DNA of 64,000 bases from Leptasterias polaris. Its lineage: Eukaryota; Echinodermata; Asteroidea; Forcipulatida; Asteriidae. Where the stretch lies: positions 2,790,001-2,854,000 of the forward strand of contig JAZGTN010000089.1 in assembly GCA_037783415.1 (NCBI GenBank), given 5' to 3'. A program made the translations under genes and the position numbers. This document shows positions 35,801-43,648 of the stretch, piece by piece; within the stretch, counting starts at the first letter, position 1; each line of letters opens with the position of its first letter. Below the pieces are notes generated by a model. It searched no databases. It had not been told where the DNA came from and saw only the letters and a program-made list of their open reading frames with translations.

Positions 35801-38800
35801 TCAATGTGAGACTTTGGAATGCGGTGGCAGCAGACTTACCAGGTAAATTTCCATTCTTTACGTAGTTCTGAGCATGCGCACATTACCAAGAACAATGGAT
35901 TTACCTGGTAAGTCTGCTGCCACCTAGCGTCCCAAAAGTCCCCCACTGCAAGATAATGAATAAGGTTTACTTCCGTTTTGGGAAACGCTTTTGGGTGACA
36001 TTTCAATCACAACAAAACTAGAAAATCCAGTGCTTTCTTGAAGTTGAACCTAACACTAAAGGCATAAGCCTACTAATCTACTCTCCACTATAACATTTAG
36101 ATAAGATGGGCTGTGATGCATCAAGATCATCAAACTTTGATCACACCAGGGGCCAATTTCATAGAGCTGCTTAAGCACAAAATTTGCTTAAGCACGAAAA
36201 AAGCTTGCTTATTATACTCTTGTTATTGGCCAAAACTCCATGCGATGTACATTGCTCATGACTTGTATTTAGCTGTTGTTTAGTTAGCATAACAATCGAG
36301 TGGAGTATTGGCCGGTAATCTGGTTTTACTAAGCAAGGTTTTTTGGTGCTTAAGCAAATTTTGTGCTTAAGCAGAGCCATGAAATTGGGCCCAGGGGATG
36401 GATTATGGAAGAATTGGGTGGTTACGGAAGCAAGCCTTTCCCATGTCAGCTGTTTATTTATTGATTTATTTAGACAGGGTAGCCTTATCAGTAATACAAC
36501 TGCTATCCTTAAGGGCCCTGTGTACAGGCAGTAAAATAAAATAAAAAGGAAATAGAAAAATACAGAGCACTAAGAAAATCCATGAATAAAGACAAAAAGT
36601 GTAAAACAAAATCAAAAATCTTACAAGGTAAAACGAAAACAGACACAAAAATGTTAAACACTTGTCCAAAGCAGGGTACATGAAAATTAAAACATGAGTC
36701 AAATAATTTTAAAAAGTCTATAAGCAATCACAAAGGATTACACCATCGCATATCAATTAATAATTCATTAAAAAGAGGCAAGTATATAAAGCAAAGATAA
36801 CTTTAAAATAAGCTCAAAACGGAAGCCAGTAACCGTCAAAAAACGGCAAATTGCAGGCTAACCAATACTCACATTAAAACGGAACCATAATTATAAAATC
36901 ACCAATAGCAGTAAACGACTAAGTACAATTGGTTAATAACAAAAAGAGACAATGGACGAAAAATTCCCCCCTCCCCCATCAGTATAGTAGGGCGAGGTAA
37001 AAGAGATAAAATTTTACAAAATTGGACAAATAAATATAAAGAAAGAGCTAGATATGGTACAAACTTAAAACAGAGATTTAAAATTTCTGAGAGTGTTGAC
37101 CTGTCTCTGAGCCGTGTTTAGCTTGTTCCATCCCAGGGTACCAAGATATTGAAAAGTGCGCTTACATGCATTTGTCTTTGGAACACTGGGCAGGTATAAT
37201 GACCCATTGAACTTGGAGCGAGTGTTAGTTGAGTGACTAGGCATTTTAAAGCGGGCTTTTAGATAAGCTGGACTCATATTATTCCTAAAATAGCTGTTCC
37301 TAAAATAATCCCTTTAATTCAAACAACTCCCCCCCATTCACACATGCGTATAACTTTTAAAAACAACCAGAAATTAATGATGCAAAACTTTGACATACCT
37401 CCTGTTTTCTTATTTTTGCATGTTCTAAAAACTCCTTCAAGATTTGGCTCTGTGCAAACCAGCTGTCCTGCATTACAGAGTGGAGACAAAATATTGCAAG
37501 TTAATTACAATTGCCCCTCAGAAACCATCTCTTAAAATATAAATTCAAAGCAACTTGATTGATCTATCTGCTGGAGCTTCCCAGATTGTATCGTAGACTT
37601 CGGTGAGATCCCTGGCTATATGGCAGTTACAGTCGGAATGGCTTCTGACTGGCAACCCTGGACAAAGATACTGACAAAATAGGGAGACCGACAACTTAGG
37701 GCTAGATAGGTTAGTTGTAGAGTGCCAGCACATTAATACAGAGGTCACAGGTTCAAGTCCCGCTCTAGTCAATTTGTCTTTGTTCAACCCCAAAATAAAA
37801 TGGAAAACATAAGAAAATGTCAATTCAGGAATTGATCTTTGGTTTGACCTTTTGGGGAAGTGAGTGGAAGAAGGATAAATCATGGCCATTTGCGGCCACT
37901 ACGCACAGGCCACTTGTGGCTGCTAATTCGTACATGGCCAATTAGTTATAACCATGCACTTGTTTAAAGAGTCTAGCACCCCGTCTCTCACCATTTCCAG
38001 CTGTCTTTTCTTGCTGACCAGGACCTCTAGCATCAGGTTGACTTCGGTCAGGTCCCATTTTTCTTGATCTGTAATTAGTTCCTGCAATTCACTTATATGA
38101 CTATTCTGAAGGCGAAAAAAAAAGTGTAAAAAATAAATGGGTGAAAAAACATAAAAAGCATGACTATATTGTACAGGTTAGGTCTGAAATGGGTGCTAGG
38201 CTGGGTTAGCATCAGATAAAAGGATATTTTAGTTGGCAGAGAATTTCTAACATTGCTATATAACCAACTTATTATCAAAACAAGCATTTTCGCCCAAAGC
38301 ATCCATCACACATCTTGTGCATTTTTTTTTTTTAAGGCCACAACTTCACAAAAAGATTATAAAAAGTTTCAGAATAGAAACATTTCTTGCTTTTATACAT
38401 TAAAACAAAATTAAACAAGTGGCCTAGAGGCCAATATCACTCCAATGTACACAAGGTTTTCAAAAATTGCATTAGAATATTCAAAACTTGACATATTACA
38501 AATTACAACTACCGTAATTTCTTGCGTACAAGACGCGTCTTATCTGACGTTTTTGACCACAAAATCATCACTGCGCCTTGTATTCCGGTGCGCCTTGTAT
38601 GATGTCGCTTGAGATCAAAATGACCGCGGCCGACGTGCAAATAATCTAGGCCCTATTTAATGTAGCTGCGGTCAGGTTAATAATGCGGTCGCCAACCATC
38701 AACTCACCACGCATTGTTGATGTAGTACATTATCAGCGCTCAACTCTCCAGACAATGTCGCCAGATTTTCATTCCGACAATGACGCGATGTATTGAGCCG

Positions 38801-41800
38801 CCTTTGTGGCCACGTGTCCCTATACATAACGACCGTGAATTCATACCAACAATGCAGCAACGTGTTCATCACTTCTTTTGTGGCCGCGATTTCGTACCAA
38901 AAATACTGCATTCAGATTAATCAGAACGATTGCGGAAGCATTCACCCAACCTCTATTGTGTGAACGGTGATTCACGCATTCACCCAACCTGTGTGAAAGG
39001 TGCGACCATGTCCATGGTTTACTTTAATCAACTTTATAAAAATAAACTGTAATCGTTACTTTTTAATTGATTGTATTTTATAAACGAAAAAACAATTATA
39101 AATCACGGGAAGTGACCCTTTTTCGAAACTAATTCTATGGTAGACCTTCAGCTTAGTTAATTGTTTCGTTTATTTTAGCTCAAAAGTTAGACATAAAATA
39201 ACTGTGGAGAAAACAAACCAGAAAAACGACGTCTTTGAATAAATGTTTGTGGTATAAAATAAAGAAAAGAACTTCTCATTAATTATAAATGTCACGTCCC
39301 CATCGATATCGGAATGGCAGGAGATTTTTCCTGTATGGTAGCGCCCTCTGTTGAACAAACAGATCTCTTCAGCCCTGCGGTAGCGCCCTCTGTTGGTCAC
39401 CTGTAAACTCCCTTCAACCCCTTGTGACACACGGGAGAAGAATCTCCTGAAAAAGTCGCTGAACGGTAGGTTGTTTCAGTTTAAAATGAACTTTTCTACA
39501 TGTCTCTACATGCTTCAAGCACATGTGATTTCTATTTATTCACATGTTGATTAGCGTGGTACTTTTAGGGTAACAAAATGACCCCTTTTTGGCGATGTAC
39601 CGATACGGTCTGCTGTTTGCAGTCACAGTGCATGTAAGATCATGCGCCTTGTACGGCGGTGCGCCTTGTCTGTTGACGCTTGAATTTTTTTTGGTAATTT
39701 CACGGCCCTGCGCCTTGTACGCCCCGCGTCTTGTACGCAAGAAATTACGGTAACACAAGAGCCAAGCGGCAATCGGCAATTAATCACACAGCAAATTGTA
39801 ATCAGTTTAGAAACCATAACCGTCATTACTACAAGCCACTACCAGTTCTCAAATTGGCATTTAGAAGTTTCATTAAAGAGGGAATAGTTAAGGGAAGCTT
39901 GTGGATTTGAACTAATAACTCTAGTAGAGTTCTTAAGTGGAGGGAGCACATAACGAAAGTTGTTAGAATTGAGTAATTTCATTCCAAAACTGTGCAACAG
40001 ATTGTGTCCTCTTTCCATTTATGTTCCAAACCCTTCATCGACTTACAAAACAGAAGCTCACATGTACTTATTTTAAACACAATGAGAATAAATAAACACA
40101 CACACAAAAACAGGTAGATTTTAATCCTACGTCACTTACTGGTGGTGAGAGTTTCAACCGTTTCTCATCGGACTTTTGTCGATACTTTAAAACTAATTCA
40201 TTTACTGTGAATAAAAAAGACAAAAATTGTACATTAAGAATAATGCAGAACTTTTTGCTGCACAGAGTCTCATACCACGACAATGCTTGAGCTGGAATTC
40301 TGTGCTAACAGCCCCAAGAATCATGTACACTTTACAGGGCGCAGTTTGCGCAGAATTCTGTGGAAAGCACCGCCACGAAATATGGCAGAGGCAAATTTAA
40401 GCCTACAGGTTACAGTGCCAGTCACTTTTGTTGGTCCCATGGTTTCATTGCCAGAAATGTACAATAACCCTAAGCCACCCTCGACCCATCAAAATCCAAT
40501 GGTTTGATTCTGTTAGACTGAGGACTCCAGTAGCAAACTGATTATGCTTTACATGGGATCAGGAATACCACCATAATCAGAGTCCATCAGTTTGGGTGTT
40601 AAGTTACTGGATGTTGTTGGACTGAGGACTGCAGTAGTAAACTGATTATGCTTTAAATGGGATCAGGCATCCCACCATAATCAGAGTACAACAGTTTGGG
40701 TGTTAAGTTACTGGATGTTGTTGGACTGAGGACTGCACTAGTAAACTGAATATGCTTTACATGGGATCAGGCATACCACCATAATGAGAGTCCATCAGTT
40801 TGGGTGTTAAGTTACTGGATGTTGTTGGACTGAGGACTGCAGTAGCAAACTGATTATGCTTTAAATGGGATCAGGCATCCCACCATAATCAGAGTACAAC
40901 AGTTTGGGTGTTAAGTTACTGGATGGTGTTGGACTGAGGACTGCAGTAGTAAATTGATTATGCTTTAAATGGGATCAGGCATACCACCATAATCAGAGTA
41001 CAACAGTTTGGGTGTTGAAATTACACACATACCATAATGGTGTTGGATTTTGTAAGAATTAGAAGGGCTCAAGCTTATTCACTCAATGGAGTTAATATCA
41101 TAATAACAATGATAATAATAATCTCCATTCAAATCCCTTACAATTTTTGTCCAAGGACTCAAAAAGCAGTGATTAAAGAGCGATTTATGACTTATCAACT
41201 ACGCATCCAGGAAGACCTAGATCAACTTTAAAATATCTGTAATTTGTTTTGGCTGCCATTTTCCTTCCCACAGAACCCCTGTTCATGAACCCCTCAACTA
41301 TCAGATCATGATCAGATTACATGTAACATGTTCATCAGATCAGGATGCCTTGACTCACATGCAAAATTTGGGAATATCTGGTCGTTCTTCTCGATGGCAA
41401 AGTTACACTTTGGACATCTGTTGCTCTCTTCTAGACTCTGGATAATGCACTTGTGACTGAAATAAAATCAAAAAACAATATTTCAAAAACTAAGAATACA
41501 CACCAACAACAACAACAAAAAACAACAAAAAGTTATTTCTAACTTGCCATCCACATATTTCTGTGGCACTTAATTTCATAGTGGACACATATGAAATTTG
41601 TTGTAAAATTTTAGAGCTTCCTACAATTACAACATGTACAACAACAAGATCTTACTCCCATTAATACATGTATATTTTAGGAAACTGTAAAAAATGTTCT
41701 GACTTTGTGACTTTGCTGTTGCAAATAAAATTATGACAAAAAAAATCATAAAGCTGTGAGAGTTTAATTTATTTCTTAGTAAATTCTGTTTGACAAGCAT

Positions 41801-43163
41801 TCACTGGAAATTACTCATGAACAATAATTATTTCATACATGGTGTTTTTTGGCTGGTGACCAGTCCCTACAAAGTGACAAAATATCTGTGCCCAACAATG
41901 TGCCTGGGTGGTTCTCTGAAAACTGGCCCCCTGTTGGGAGACATTTCCTAAGAGAAAAGTTGGAGATAACAAGACAATTGTCTTTCAAGAATGGAAAGTG
42001 GCTGGGGGGGGGGGGGGGGGGGGGGGGGTCACACCCTTGAAGTAAAACATACCCCATAAAAATGAAGGCCACTTTAAGCACTCAGTGGGTTACCTATTGG
42101 ATTATCATTTTAAATACAAACAGCAGAAGCGGTCCAATTTGACAGTAAAACTAGCTCGTTAATCAGACCAGGATATCAATCGCCCCAGAAAGAACAAATA
42201 TTGCCCTGGGGAACTTCCACGAAAAGCAAATTCAATGCCTCGAGCTGTCTGTGTTGTTTGCCTTAATTAAAGAGAATGTGTATCGCCAGTTGCATTTTTC
42301 AAAGTTGTTTCCGATTAAACTTGTTGCTATCTTTTTTTTAGTAATTTATTGTTACTGTTTTGGGGTGTGTTTTGTTTTGGTGCTCTATTTGTGATTTTCA
42401 TAAGTCACTTTAGGGAGTATTTCCTACAAAAGTTTTAAAATAGAAGTTTCTTTTTAAAGGTATAATACAGGATTGGTAAAAAAGCTGACATATAATAGTC
42501 GCAGACAGTGTTCATGTTTTGTGTGATCAACCATATGCATAAAATAACAAACCTGAGAAAGTTTGGGCTAAATCTGATGTGTTGAAGAATGCACAACTTT
42601 CAGCATGTTAACATATGGTCCTAAAATCAGCCGTTGCGGTTTGGGTTTGTTTTTTAAAGGTTTTAAGATACAGTTTTCTTGAATAAGAAATATTTCACAC
42701 AAAAATTGGTTCCAGTATGAACTTCATAATCAGTAAGCTTTCAGACTTAAATTAAACAAGGATGTTTTTTATCCTTAACAATCCTGTATTATACAGCAAT
42801 CCTTCACCGATCTTGAACTCTTGGTGGCAGCAGATACCGCCATTATTGCGGTGGTACCTGGGTGGTACTGCGCTGCCTAGCGACGGGTTTAAGCGATTTG
42901 CAAAGTAAAAGTCCAATAACCCGTGACTGATCAAATGATCGCCGTGTAGCCCAAACCTTATACCAGTCGCTAGGCAGCGCAGTACCACCCAGGTACACCG
43001 CAGTAATGGAGGCATCTGCTGCCACCAAGAGTTTAAGATCGGTGAAGGATTGCTGTATACCTAGATTTTAAAAGAGATACATTTCTTAATATTTGTTTCT
43101 TACCAGAAGCTGTGTCCACACTTGGTCATATGAGCTTCATCTATTATGTCGAAACAGATAGGG
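19761..43163 (-). CDS. COP1: COP1 (RFWD2) E3 ubiquitin ligase, 17 of its exons, 5' exon missing
   Basis: COP1 is a RING-type E3 ubiquitin ligase. In animals it works with DET1-DDB1-CUL4 and adaptors such as Tribbles to degrade c-Jun, ETS factors and C/EBP; this is family knowledge. Reading the minus strand, 17 exons join in one frame to 590 residues plus TGA: RING C3HC4 (about residues 1-42 of the visible part), a Lys/Glu-rich coiled coil (about 85-162), a low-complexity linker (163-205), a basic patch ASRRKR, and a WD40 propeller from about 286 to the end. Diagnostic stretches include [32 protein letters not shown] and the C-terminus TIKVLELV. Human COP1 is about 731 residues; the shortfall is mainly the missing N-terminal exon. 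All introns are GT-AG and every phase matches. A phase-0/0 exon could still be missing between 40140 and 38081, where human COP1 is longer. Confidence 0.96.
20211..20400 (-). repeat. 65-bp tandem triplication of COP1 exon/donor
   Basis: Three near-perfect 65-bp copies each contain 33 coding bases ([11 protein letters not shown]), a GTAAGT donor and about 26 intron bases. Donor hexamers start (minus strand) next to 20367, 20302 and 20237. Because 65 is not a multiple of three, the second and third donors do not preserve frame, and TGA intervenes anyway. Confidence 0.95.
20367..20426 (-). CDS. COP1: COP1 exon P: WD40 blade 7, donor triplicated
   Basis: The acceptor is GGGTAG/GAC and the donor ACG/GTAAGT at 20361-20366. 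It encodes [20 protein letters not shown], matching human DTNEFVSAVCWRA. The last 11 codons plus the donor and following intron bases are repeated twice more downstream at 65-bp spacing. Read-through past the first donor meets TGA after six codons. Confidence 0.95.
20947..21160 (-). CDS. COP1: COP1 exon O: WD40 blades 5-6
   Basis: The acceptor is ATGCAG/GTC and the donor CTG/GTGAGT. It encodes [41 protein letters not shown] and [11 protein letters not shown]. This is the most conserved stretch of the gene; the tyrosine-rich blade belongs to the family's VP-peptide-binding propeller. Confidence 0.97.
21161..22143. other. COP1 intron O-N, unannotated part
   Basis: No exon seen. 'agagggcgctatcag' near 21548 belongs to a recurring GCGCCCTCT word in this window. 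Confidence 0.5.
22144..22403. mobile_element. GGGCCCAATTTCATGG MITE, copy next to COP1 exon N
   Basis: Ends TGGGCCCAATTTCATGGCTC and, inverted, GAGCCATGAAATTGGG, flanked by TAC on both sides. The body has repeated gcgcttgc / aattctgcgctt words. It is highly similar to 34541-34793. Confidence 0.88.
22412..22646 (-). CDS. COP1: COP1 exon N: WD40 blades 4-5
   Basis: The acceptor is TTGCAG/TGA and the donor GC/GTAAGT. It encodes [27 protein letters not shown] and [16 protein letters not shown] (22144-22403) ends only about 8 bp beyond the exon, just past the donor hexamer at 22406-22411. Confidence 0.97.
22749..23964. mobile_element. TTAA-type TIR element, copy 1, with nested insertion
   Basis: The left end TTAAAGGTAGG is at 22749; the right end is a degenerate inverted counterpart (cctactttgaa) at about 23951-23962. 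Inside is 'gtgaaagtttcagctaaata', shared with the copy at about 53660-54175. A separate element (22826-23605) is inserted in it. Confidence 0.75.
22826..23605. mobile_element. 780-bp nested element with CAGAGATGCCAACATT termini
   Basis: 16-bp inverted ends CAGAGATGCCAACATT / AATGTTGGCATCTCTG, flanked by the 6-bp duplication CAATTA (22820-22825 and 23606-23611). The copy at 53.77 kb shows the empty site with a single CAATTA. More GC/CpG-rich than its surroundings; no transposase frame. Superfamily not assigned. Confidence 0.88.
24120..24201 (-). CDS. COP1: COP1 exon M: WD40 blade 3
   Basis: The acceptor is CTGTAG/GAG and the donor G/GTAATA. It encodes [20 protein letters not shown] then SGSDDAK, matching human COP1 with a few substitutions. 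Confidence 0.96.
24824..24932 (-). CDS. COP1: COP1 exon L: WD40 blade 2
   Basis: The acceptor is CACCAG/TTG and the donor CAA/GTAAGT. It encodes [20 protein letters not shown], matching human [20 protein letters not shown]. Confidence 0.96.
25031..25242 (+). mobile_element. SINE A 3' portion
   Basis: Starts in 'gaaggggttcgccccggtgt' and ends in 'gctatataaaaagcc' and a (TTA)n tail. It is the 3' half of the tRNA-derived SINE at 29275-29692, truncated at its head. Confidence 0.8.
25248..25398 (-). mobile_element. SINE B copy (tRNA-like), minus strand
   Basis: Reading the minus strand, the A-box region 'tagctcagtttgtggagc' and a B-box-like GGTTCAATTCC are followed by the 'ttgttctttgttcaccc' tail. 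It stands head-to-head with the next copy. Confidence 0.75.
25399..25506 (+). mobile_element. SINE B copy, plus strand
   Basis: Plus-strand 'tagctaagttggtggagc', 'aggtccaaatcccgctctag' and the 'ttcttcgttcaacc' tail. Divergent, inverted relative to 25248-25398. Confidence 0.7.
25565..25708 (-). CDS. COP1: COP1 exon K: WD40 blade 1
   Basis: The acceptor is CTGCAG/TAT and the donor AG/GTCAGT. It encodes [20 protein letters not shown] and later DAVDIHYP, near-identical to human COP1. The apparent upstream ATG at 25737 is intronic. Confidence 0.96.
25904..26036 (-). CDS. COP1: COP1 exon J: entry to WD40 propeller
   Basis: The acceptor is CTGTAG/GTG and the donor AG/GTAAGT. It encodes [20 protein letters not shown] then NGSSIVS, matching human [20 protein letters not shown]. 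Confidence 0.95.
26117..26313. mobile_element. GGGCCCAATTTCAT MITE
   Basis: Ends CTGGCCCCAATTTCATAGAG and, inverted, CTCTATGAAATTGGGCCCAG, both abutting GTT. Lies about 80 bp from COP1 exon J's acceptor side. Confidence 0.85.
26314..27730. other. COP1 intron J-I, unannotated part
   Basis: No exon or recognised element; short spurious ORFs only. Confidence 0.5.
27731..28063. mobile_element. MITE with TAGACCATGT termini, copy 2
   Basis: Reverse-oriented close relative of 1447-1778, sharing 'aaaagctgtacagctgttgc', 'gttgagaaaaatcagacagt' and the terminal words. Confidence 0.8.
28316..28698. mobile_element. TIR element with AATGGGAGACTTT ends
   Basis: Left end AATGGGAGACTTTAGA and right end CCAAAAGTCTCCCATT are inverted. 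Inside are ACCAGGTAAAG and TTACCTGGTAGGTCTGCTGC, the same module as the smaller element at 35805-35948. No coding capacity. Confidence 0.78.
28772..28975. mobile_element. Repeat with 'gggtcgaaac' arms
   Basis: Inverted words GACGTTTCGACCCTAG and CTAGGGTCGAAACATC about 90 bp apart; related to 32410-32545. Termini 'ccaaaagaacatatggtata' recur at the other copy. Confidence 0.6.
28986..29103 (-). CDS. COP1: COP1 exon I: basic motif before WD40 domain
   Basis: The acceptor is CCCCAG/GGT and the donor A/GTAAGT. It encodes [20 protein letters not shown], matching human [20 protein letters not shown] almost exactly. The RRKR cluster lies where family members carry a nuclear localisation signal. Confidence 0.95.
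29275..29692 (-). mobile_element. SINE A, full length (tRNA-Ser/Leu-like head)
   Basis: On the minus strand the head GTCGTGGCCGAGTGGTTAAG resembles a class II tRNA 5' half, with the B box GGTTCGAGTCC about 60 bases on. Then follow 'tgtccttaagcaagacactt' and 'aaggggttcgccccggtgtt', 'gcgctatataagac' and a (TAT)n tail. This is the standard architecture of a tRNA-derived SINE transcribed by Pol III. Confidence 0.9.
29693..30179. other. COP1 intron I-H, unannotated part
   Basis: Nothing recognised. Confidence 0.5.
30180..30620. mobile_element. Compound GGGCCCAATTTC MITE palindrome
   Basis: A half copy ends GAAATTGGGCCCAG at 30259. A full copy starts GGTCCCAATTTC at 30412 and ends near 30615. Between them is a perfect 24-bp inverted pair (30264-30287 and 30377-30400), so the element ends face each other around an internal palindrome. 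Confidence 0.75.
30621..31395. other. COP1 intron I-H, unannotated part
   Basis: Nothing recognised apart from AT-rich DNA; 'gtcggcgccctcaag' at about 30825. Confidence 0.45.
31396..31474 (-). CDS. COP1: COP1 exon H: linker
   Basis: The acceptor is CTGCAG/TAA and the donor AAC/GTAAGT. It encodes 26 low-complexity residues starting [13 protein letters not shown]. The region is poorly conserved in the family; the call rests on splice sites and phase agreement on both sides. Confidence 0.78.
31855..31975. repeat. Degenerate ~33-bp repeat
   Basis: Four diverged copies of 'gggtatttaccaaaaaaaaa' plus 'gcccaatcaaaaat'. Confidence 0.7.
32405..32545. mobile_element. Repeat with 'gggtc.aaacgtca' arms, copy 2
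   Basis: Shares 'ctgatgtttcgaac', 'actctactagggtccaaacg' and the terminal 'tataccataggtccttttgg' with 28772-28975. Confidence 0.6.
32823..32886. repeat. (CA)n followed by 48 consecutive G
   Basis: A short CA repeat, ATGC, then an uninterrupted run of 48 G on the plus strand (32839-32886). The COP1 pre-mRNA would carry it as poly-C. Exact length is likely to be unreliable in sequencing. Confidence 0.95.
33120..33133. repeat. C14 homopolymer
   Basis: Uninterrupted run of 14 C within COP1 intron H-G. Confidence 0.95.
33490..33622 (-). mobile_element. SINE C, tRNA-like, minus strand
   Basis: On the minus strand CTCGGTGGTGTAGTAGTGAG (A-box region) leads to B box GGTTCGAATCC, then 'gagtaatatgcctgt'. 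The same family is seen on the plus strand at 43325 and 43550. A C12 run (33624-33635) abuts its head. Confidence 0.8.
33737..33840. repeat. 27-bp tandem repeat
   Basis: About 3.5 copies of 'gccatgtcgttgcagccaac' plus 'ggccgta'. Confidence 0.85.
34173..34201. repeat. G14 and G-rich tract
   Basis: A run of 14 G followed by AGGGAGGGGGAGGGAG, about 30 bp from the donor of COP1 exon G. On the plus strand it is a potential G-quadruplex; the transcript strand is C-rich. Confidence 0.9.
34234..34283 (-). CDS. COP1: COP1 exon G: linker
   Basis: This 50-bp exon (acceptor ATGCAG/AGT, donor AG/GTAATA) encodes [16 protein letters not shown]. It was chosen because it alone bridges the phase between exon F (ends phase 0) and exon H (starts with one codon base). 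It resembles the human LYSPVSEDSTVP linker only loosely. Confidence 0.75.
34541..34793. mobile_element. GGGCCCAATTTCATGG MITE, second close copy
   Basis: Ends CTGGGCCCAATTTCATGGCT and, inverted, AGCCAAGAAATTGGGCCC. Very similar along its length to the copy at 22144-22403. Confidence 0.88.
35028..35495. repeat. 49-bp minisatellite
   Basis: Alternating units built on 'aaggtattgtggctgaatgg' / 'caggggaccagtcactaaca' / 'gttctaatg', with shortened variants (aaggtattgtcaggggacc). It sits just downstream (minus strand) of exon F's donor. Confidence 0.93.
35548..35652 (-). CDS. COP1: COP1 exon F: coiled coil end
   Basis: The acceptor is AAATAG/CAA and the donor TCG/GTAAGT. It encodes 35 residues; [18 protein letters not shown] matches human LSVLEEDIKRVEEM. 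A 49-bp minisatellite occupies the intron immediately downstream. Confidence 0.94.
35805..35948. mobile_element. Small palindromic MITE with ACCAGGTAAAT arms
   Basis: Inverted arms GTGGCAGCAGACTTACCAGG and CCTGGTAAGTCTGCTGCCAC are perfect over 20 bp and extend outward to GAGACTTTGG / CCAAAAGTCCC. Related to 28316-28698. Confidence 0.88.
36150..36395. mobile_element. GGGCCCAATTTCATAG MITE
   Basis: Ends GGGGCCAATTTCATAGAGCT and, inverted, AGCCATGAAATTGGGCCC, with CTTAAGCA-rich subterminal inverted words. Confidence 0.88.
36455..37290 (-). mobile_element. LINE 3' end (reverse-transcriptase C-terminus and UTR), relic
   Basis: The minus-strand frame (37277-37065) ends in [15 protein letters not shown] and LRNFKSLF, the pattern seen at the C-terminus of CR1/Jockey-type non-LTR reverse transcriptases (RTF.YLG..LWN.L.....LNSFK..LK). 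It is followed by about 600 bp of UTR ending in 'ctaaataaatcaataaataa' near 36455. The 5' part is missing and no intact ORF remains. Confidence 0.75.
37399..37467 (-). CDS. COP1: COP1 exon E: coiled coil
   Basis: The acceptor is ATGCAG/GAC and the donor GAG/GTATGT. It encodes 23 residues containing [18 protein letters not shown], matching human QLQILMEFLKVARRNKREQ. Confidence 0.92.
37640..37800 (+). mobile_element. SINE B copy
   Basis: 'aaaatagggagaccgacaac', 'ggctagataggttagttgta' (A-box region), 'acaggttcaagtcccgctct' (B box GGTTCAAGTCC) and the 'gtcaatttgtctttgttcaa' tail. Confidence 0.82.
37992..38081 (-). CDS. COP1: COP1 exon D: start of coiled coil
   Basis: The acceptor is TTGCAG/GAA and the donor ATG/GTGAGA. 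It encodes 30 residues containing [19 protein letters not shown], matching human LANVNLMLELLVQKKKQLE. Confidence 0.94.
38512..39750. mobile_element. 1.24-kb TA-flanked TIR element, copy 1
   Basis: 26-bp perfect ends beginning CCGTAATTTCTTGCGTACAA, with TA at both flanks (38510-38511 and 39751-39752). Tc1/mariner-like target. Internal 'gcgccttgta' words repeat near both ends. No transposase frame. The copy at 58376-59223 shares ends but little of its middle. Confidence 0.88.
39338..39400. repeat. Duplicated GGTAGCGCCCTCTGTTG word
   Basis: The 17-base word occurs twice, about 45 bp apart, inside the 38.5-kb element. Confidence 0.8.
40140..40204 (-). CDS. COP1: COP1 exon C: helix following RING
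   Basis: The acceptor is TTCACAG/TAA and the donor CCA/GTAAGT. It encodes [20 protein letters not shown], homologous to human NELILKQKQRFEEKRFKL. The exon ends in phase 0. Confidence 0.92.
40514..41018. repeat. 104-bp minisatellite
   Basis: About 4.8 copies at exactly 104-bp spacing (40517, 40621, 40725, ...), each with 'ggactgaggactgcagtagt' and 'cagtttgggtgttaagttac'. In COP1 intron C-B. Confidence 0.95.
41359..41456 (-). CDS. COP1: COP1 exon B: second half of RING finger
   Basis: The acceptor is TTTCAG/TCA and the donor T/GTGAGT. The exon completes the RING: its first base finishes the Cys of HSFC, followed by HKCI and NRCPKC, then NFA. The matching human sequence is YKCIHQSLEDNNRCPKC. 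Confidence 0.95.
42004..42028. repeat. G25 homopolymer
   Basis: Uninterrupted 25 G in COP1 intron B-A. Confidence 0.95.
42454..43071. mobile_element. TTAA-type TIR element carrying a nested MITE
   Basis: The left end TTAAAGGTATAATACAGGATTG has its inverted partner CAATCCTGTATTATA at 42779-42793. The right end is split by the palindromic MITE at 42794-43055, and host sequence resumes with TATACCTA. Confidence 0.7.
42794..43055. mobile_element. Palindromic MITE with ~100-bp arms beside the COP1 RING exon
   Basis: Ends CAGCAATCCTTCACCGATCT and, inverted, AGATCGGTGAAGGATTGCTG. Long nearly perfect arms share 'cttggtggcagcag' and 'ctgggtggtactgcgctgcc'. Flanked by TATA on both sides. It ends 49 bp from exon A. 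Confidence 0.9.
43104..43163 (-). CDS. COP1: COP1 exon A: first half of RING finger
   Basis: The acceptor is TTGCAG/CCC and the donor is TG/GTAAG. The exon begins with the third base of a Cys codon, so the previous exon must end in TG. It encodes [19 protein letters not shown], the first zinc ligands of a C3HC4 RING. The donor lies about 30 bp from the end of a transposon copy (42454-43071). Confidence 0.95.
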
Positions 43164-43324
43164 CTGCAATAAAAGACAGAGAGACAAGTTCAGTTTTCAG
43201 AGGGCTTGGGAATTGTCACAGACCCATATTTAAAAATAAGGAGGTTGTATATTTGTTTTTTCATGATTGGGCACTTCTTATAAGAAAGAACAAAAATTGT
43301 TTCGAAAACAGTTCTGTAACAACC

Positions 43325-43415
43325 AAAACAATGTCATCAAGCATCTGCTTTAGAATGGAAAGGTCGTGGGTTCCAGTCCGACCTGAGTAGTAAGGCCTGT
43401 ATATATATTTGTTTT
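43325..43415 (+). mobile_element. SINE C fragment
   Basis: 'agcatctgctttagaatgga', 'gtgggttccagtccgacctg' and 'agtaaggcctgtatatat' match the B-box half of SINE C. Confidence 0.7.
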
Positions 43416-43544
43416 CTTCTGCAGGTCTCAGAAAGCACCAAGTATACAGTGCTTTTCACACATCGGTATAAGGGTAAAACTAACAAATAATATTCATTAT
43501 CCCACATTATACAGAATTTGAACTGACATCTTGTCAGCGGGCAC

Positions 43545-43648
43545 ACTCGGTGGTAAAGATATTTAGACATCTGCTCTAGAATGAGGGGGTCTGGGTTCGA
43601 GTCCCACCTGAGTACTATGCCTGCGTATTATTATTATTATTATTTTTG
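43545..43648 (+). mobile_element. SINE C copy
   Basis: ACTCGGTGGTAAAGATATTT (A-box region), B box GGTTCGAGTCC, 'gagtactatgcctgcg' and a (ATT)n tail. Confidence 0.82.
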
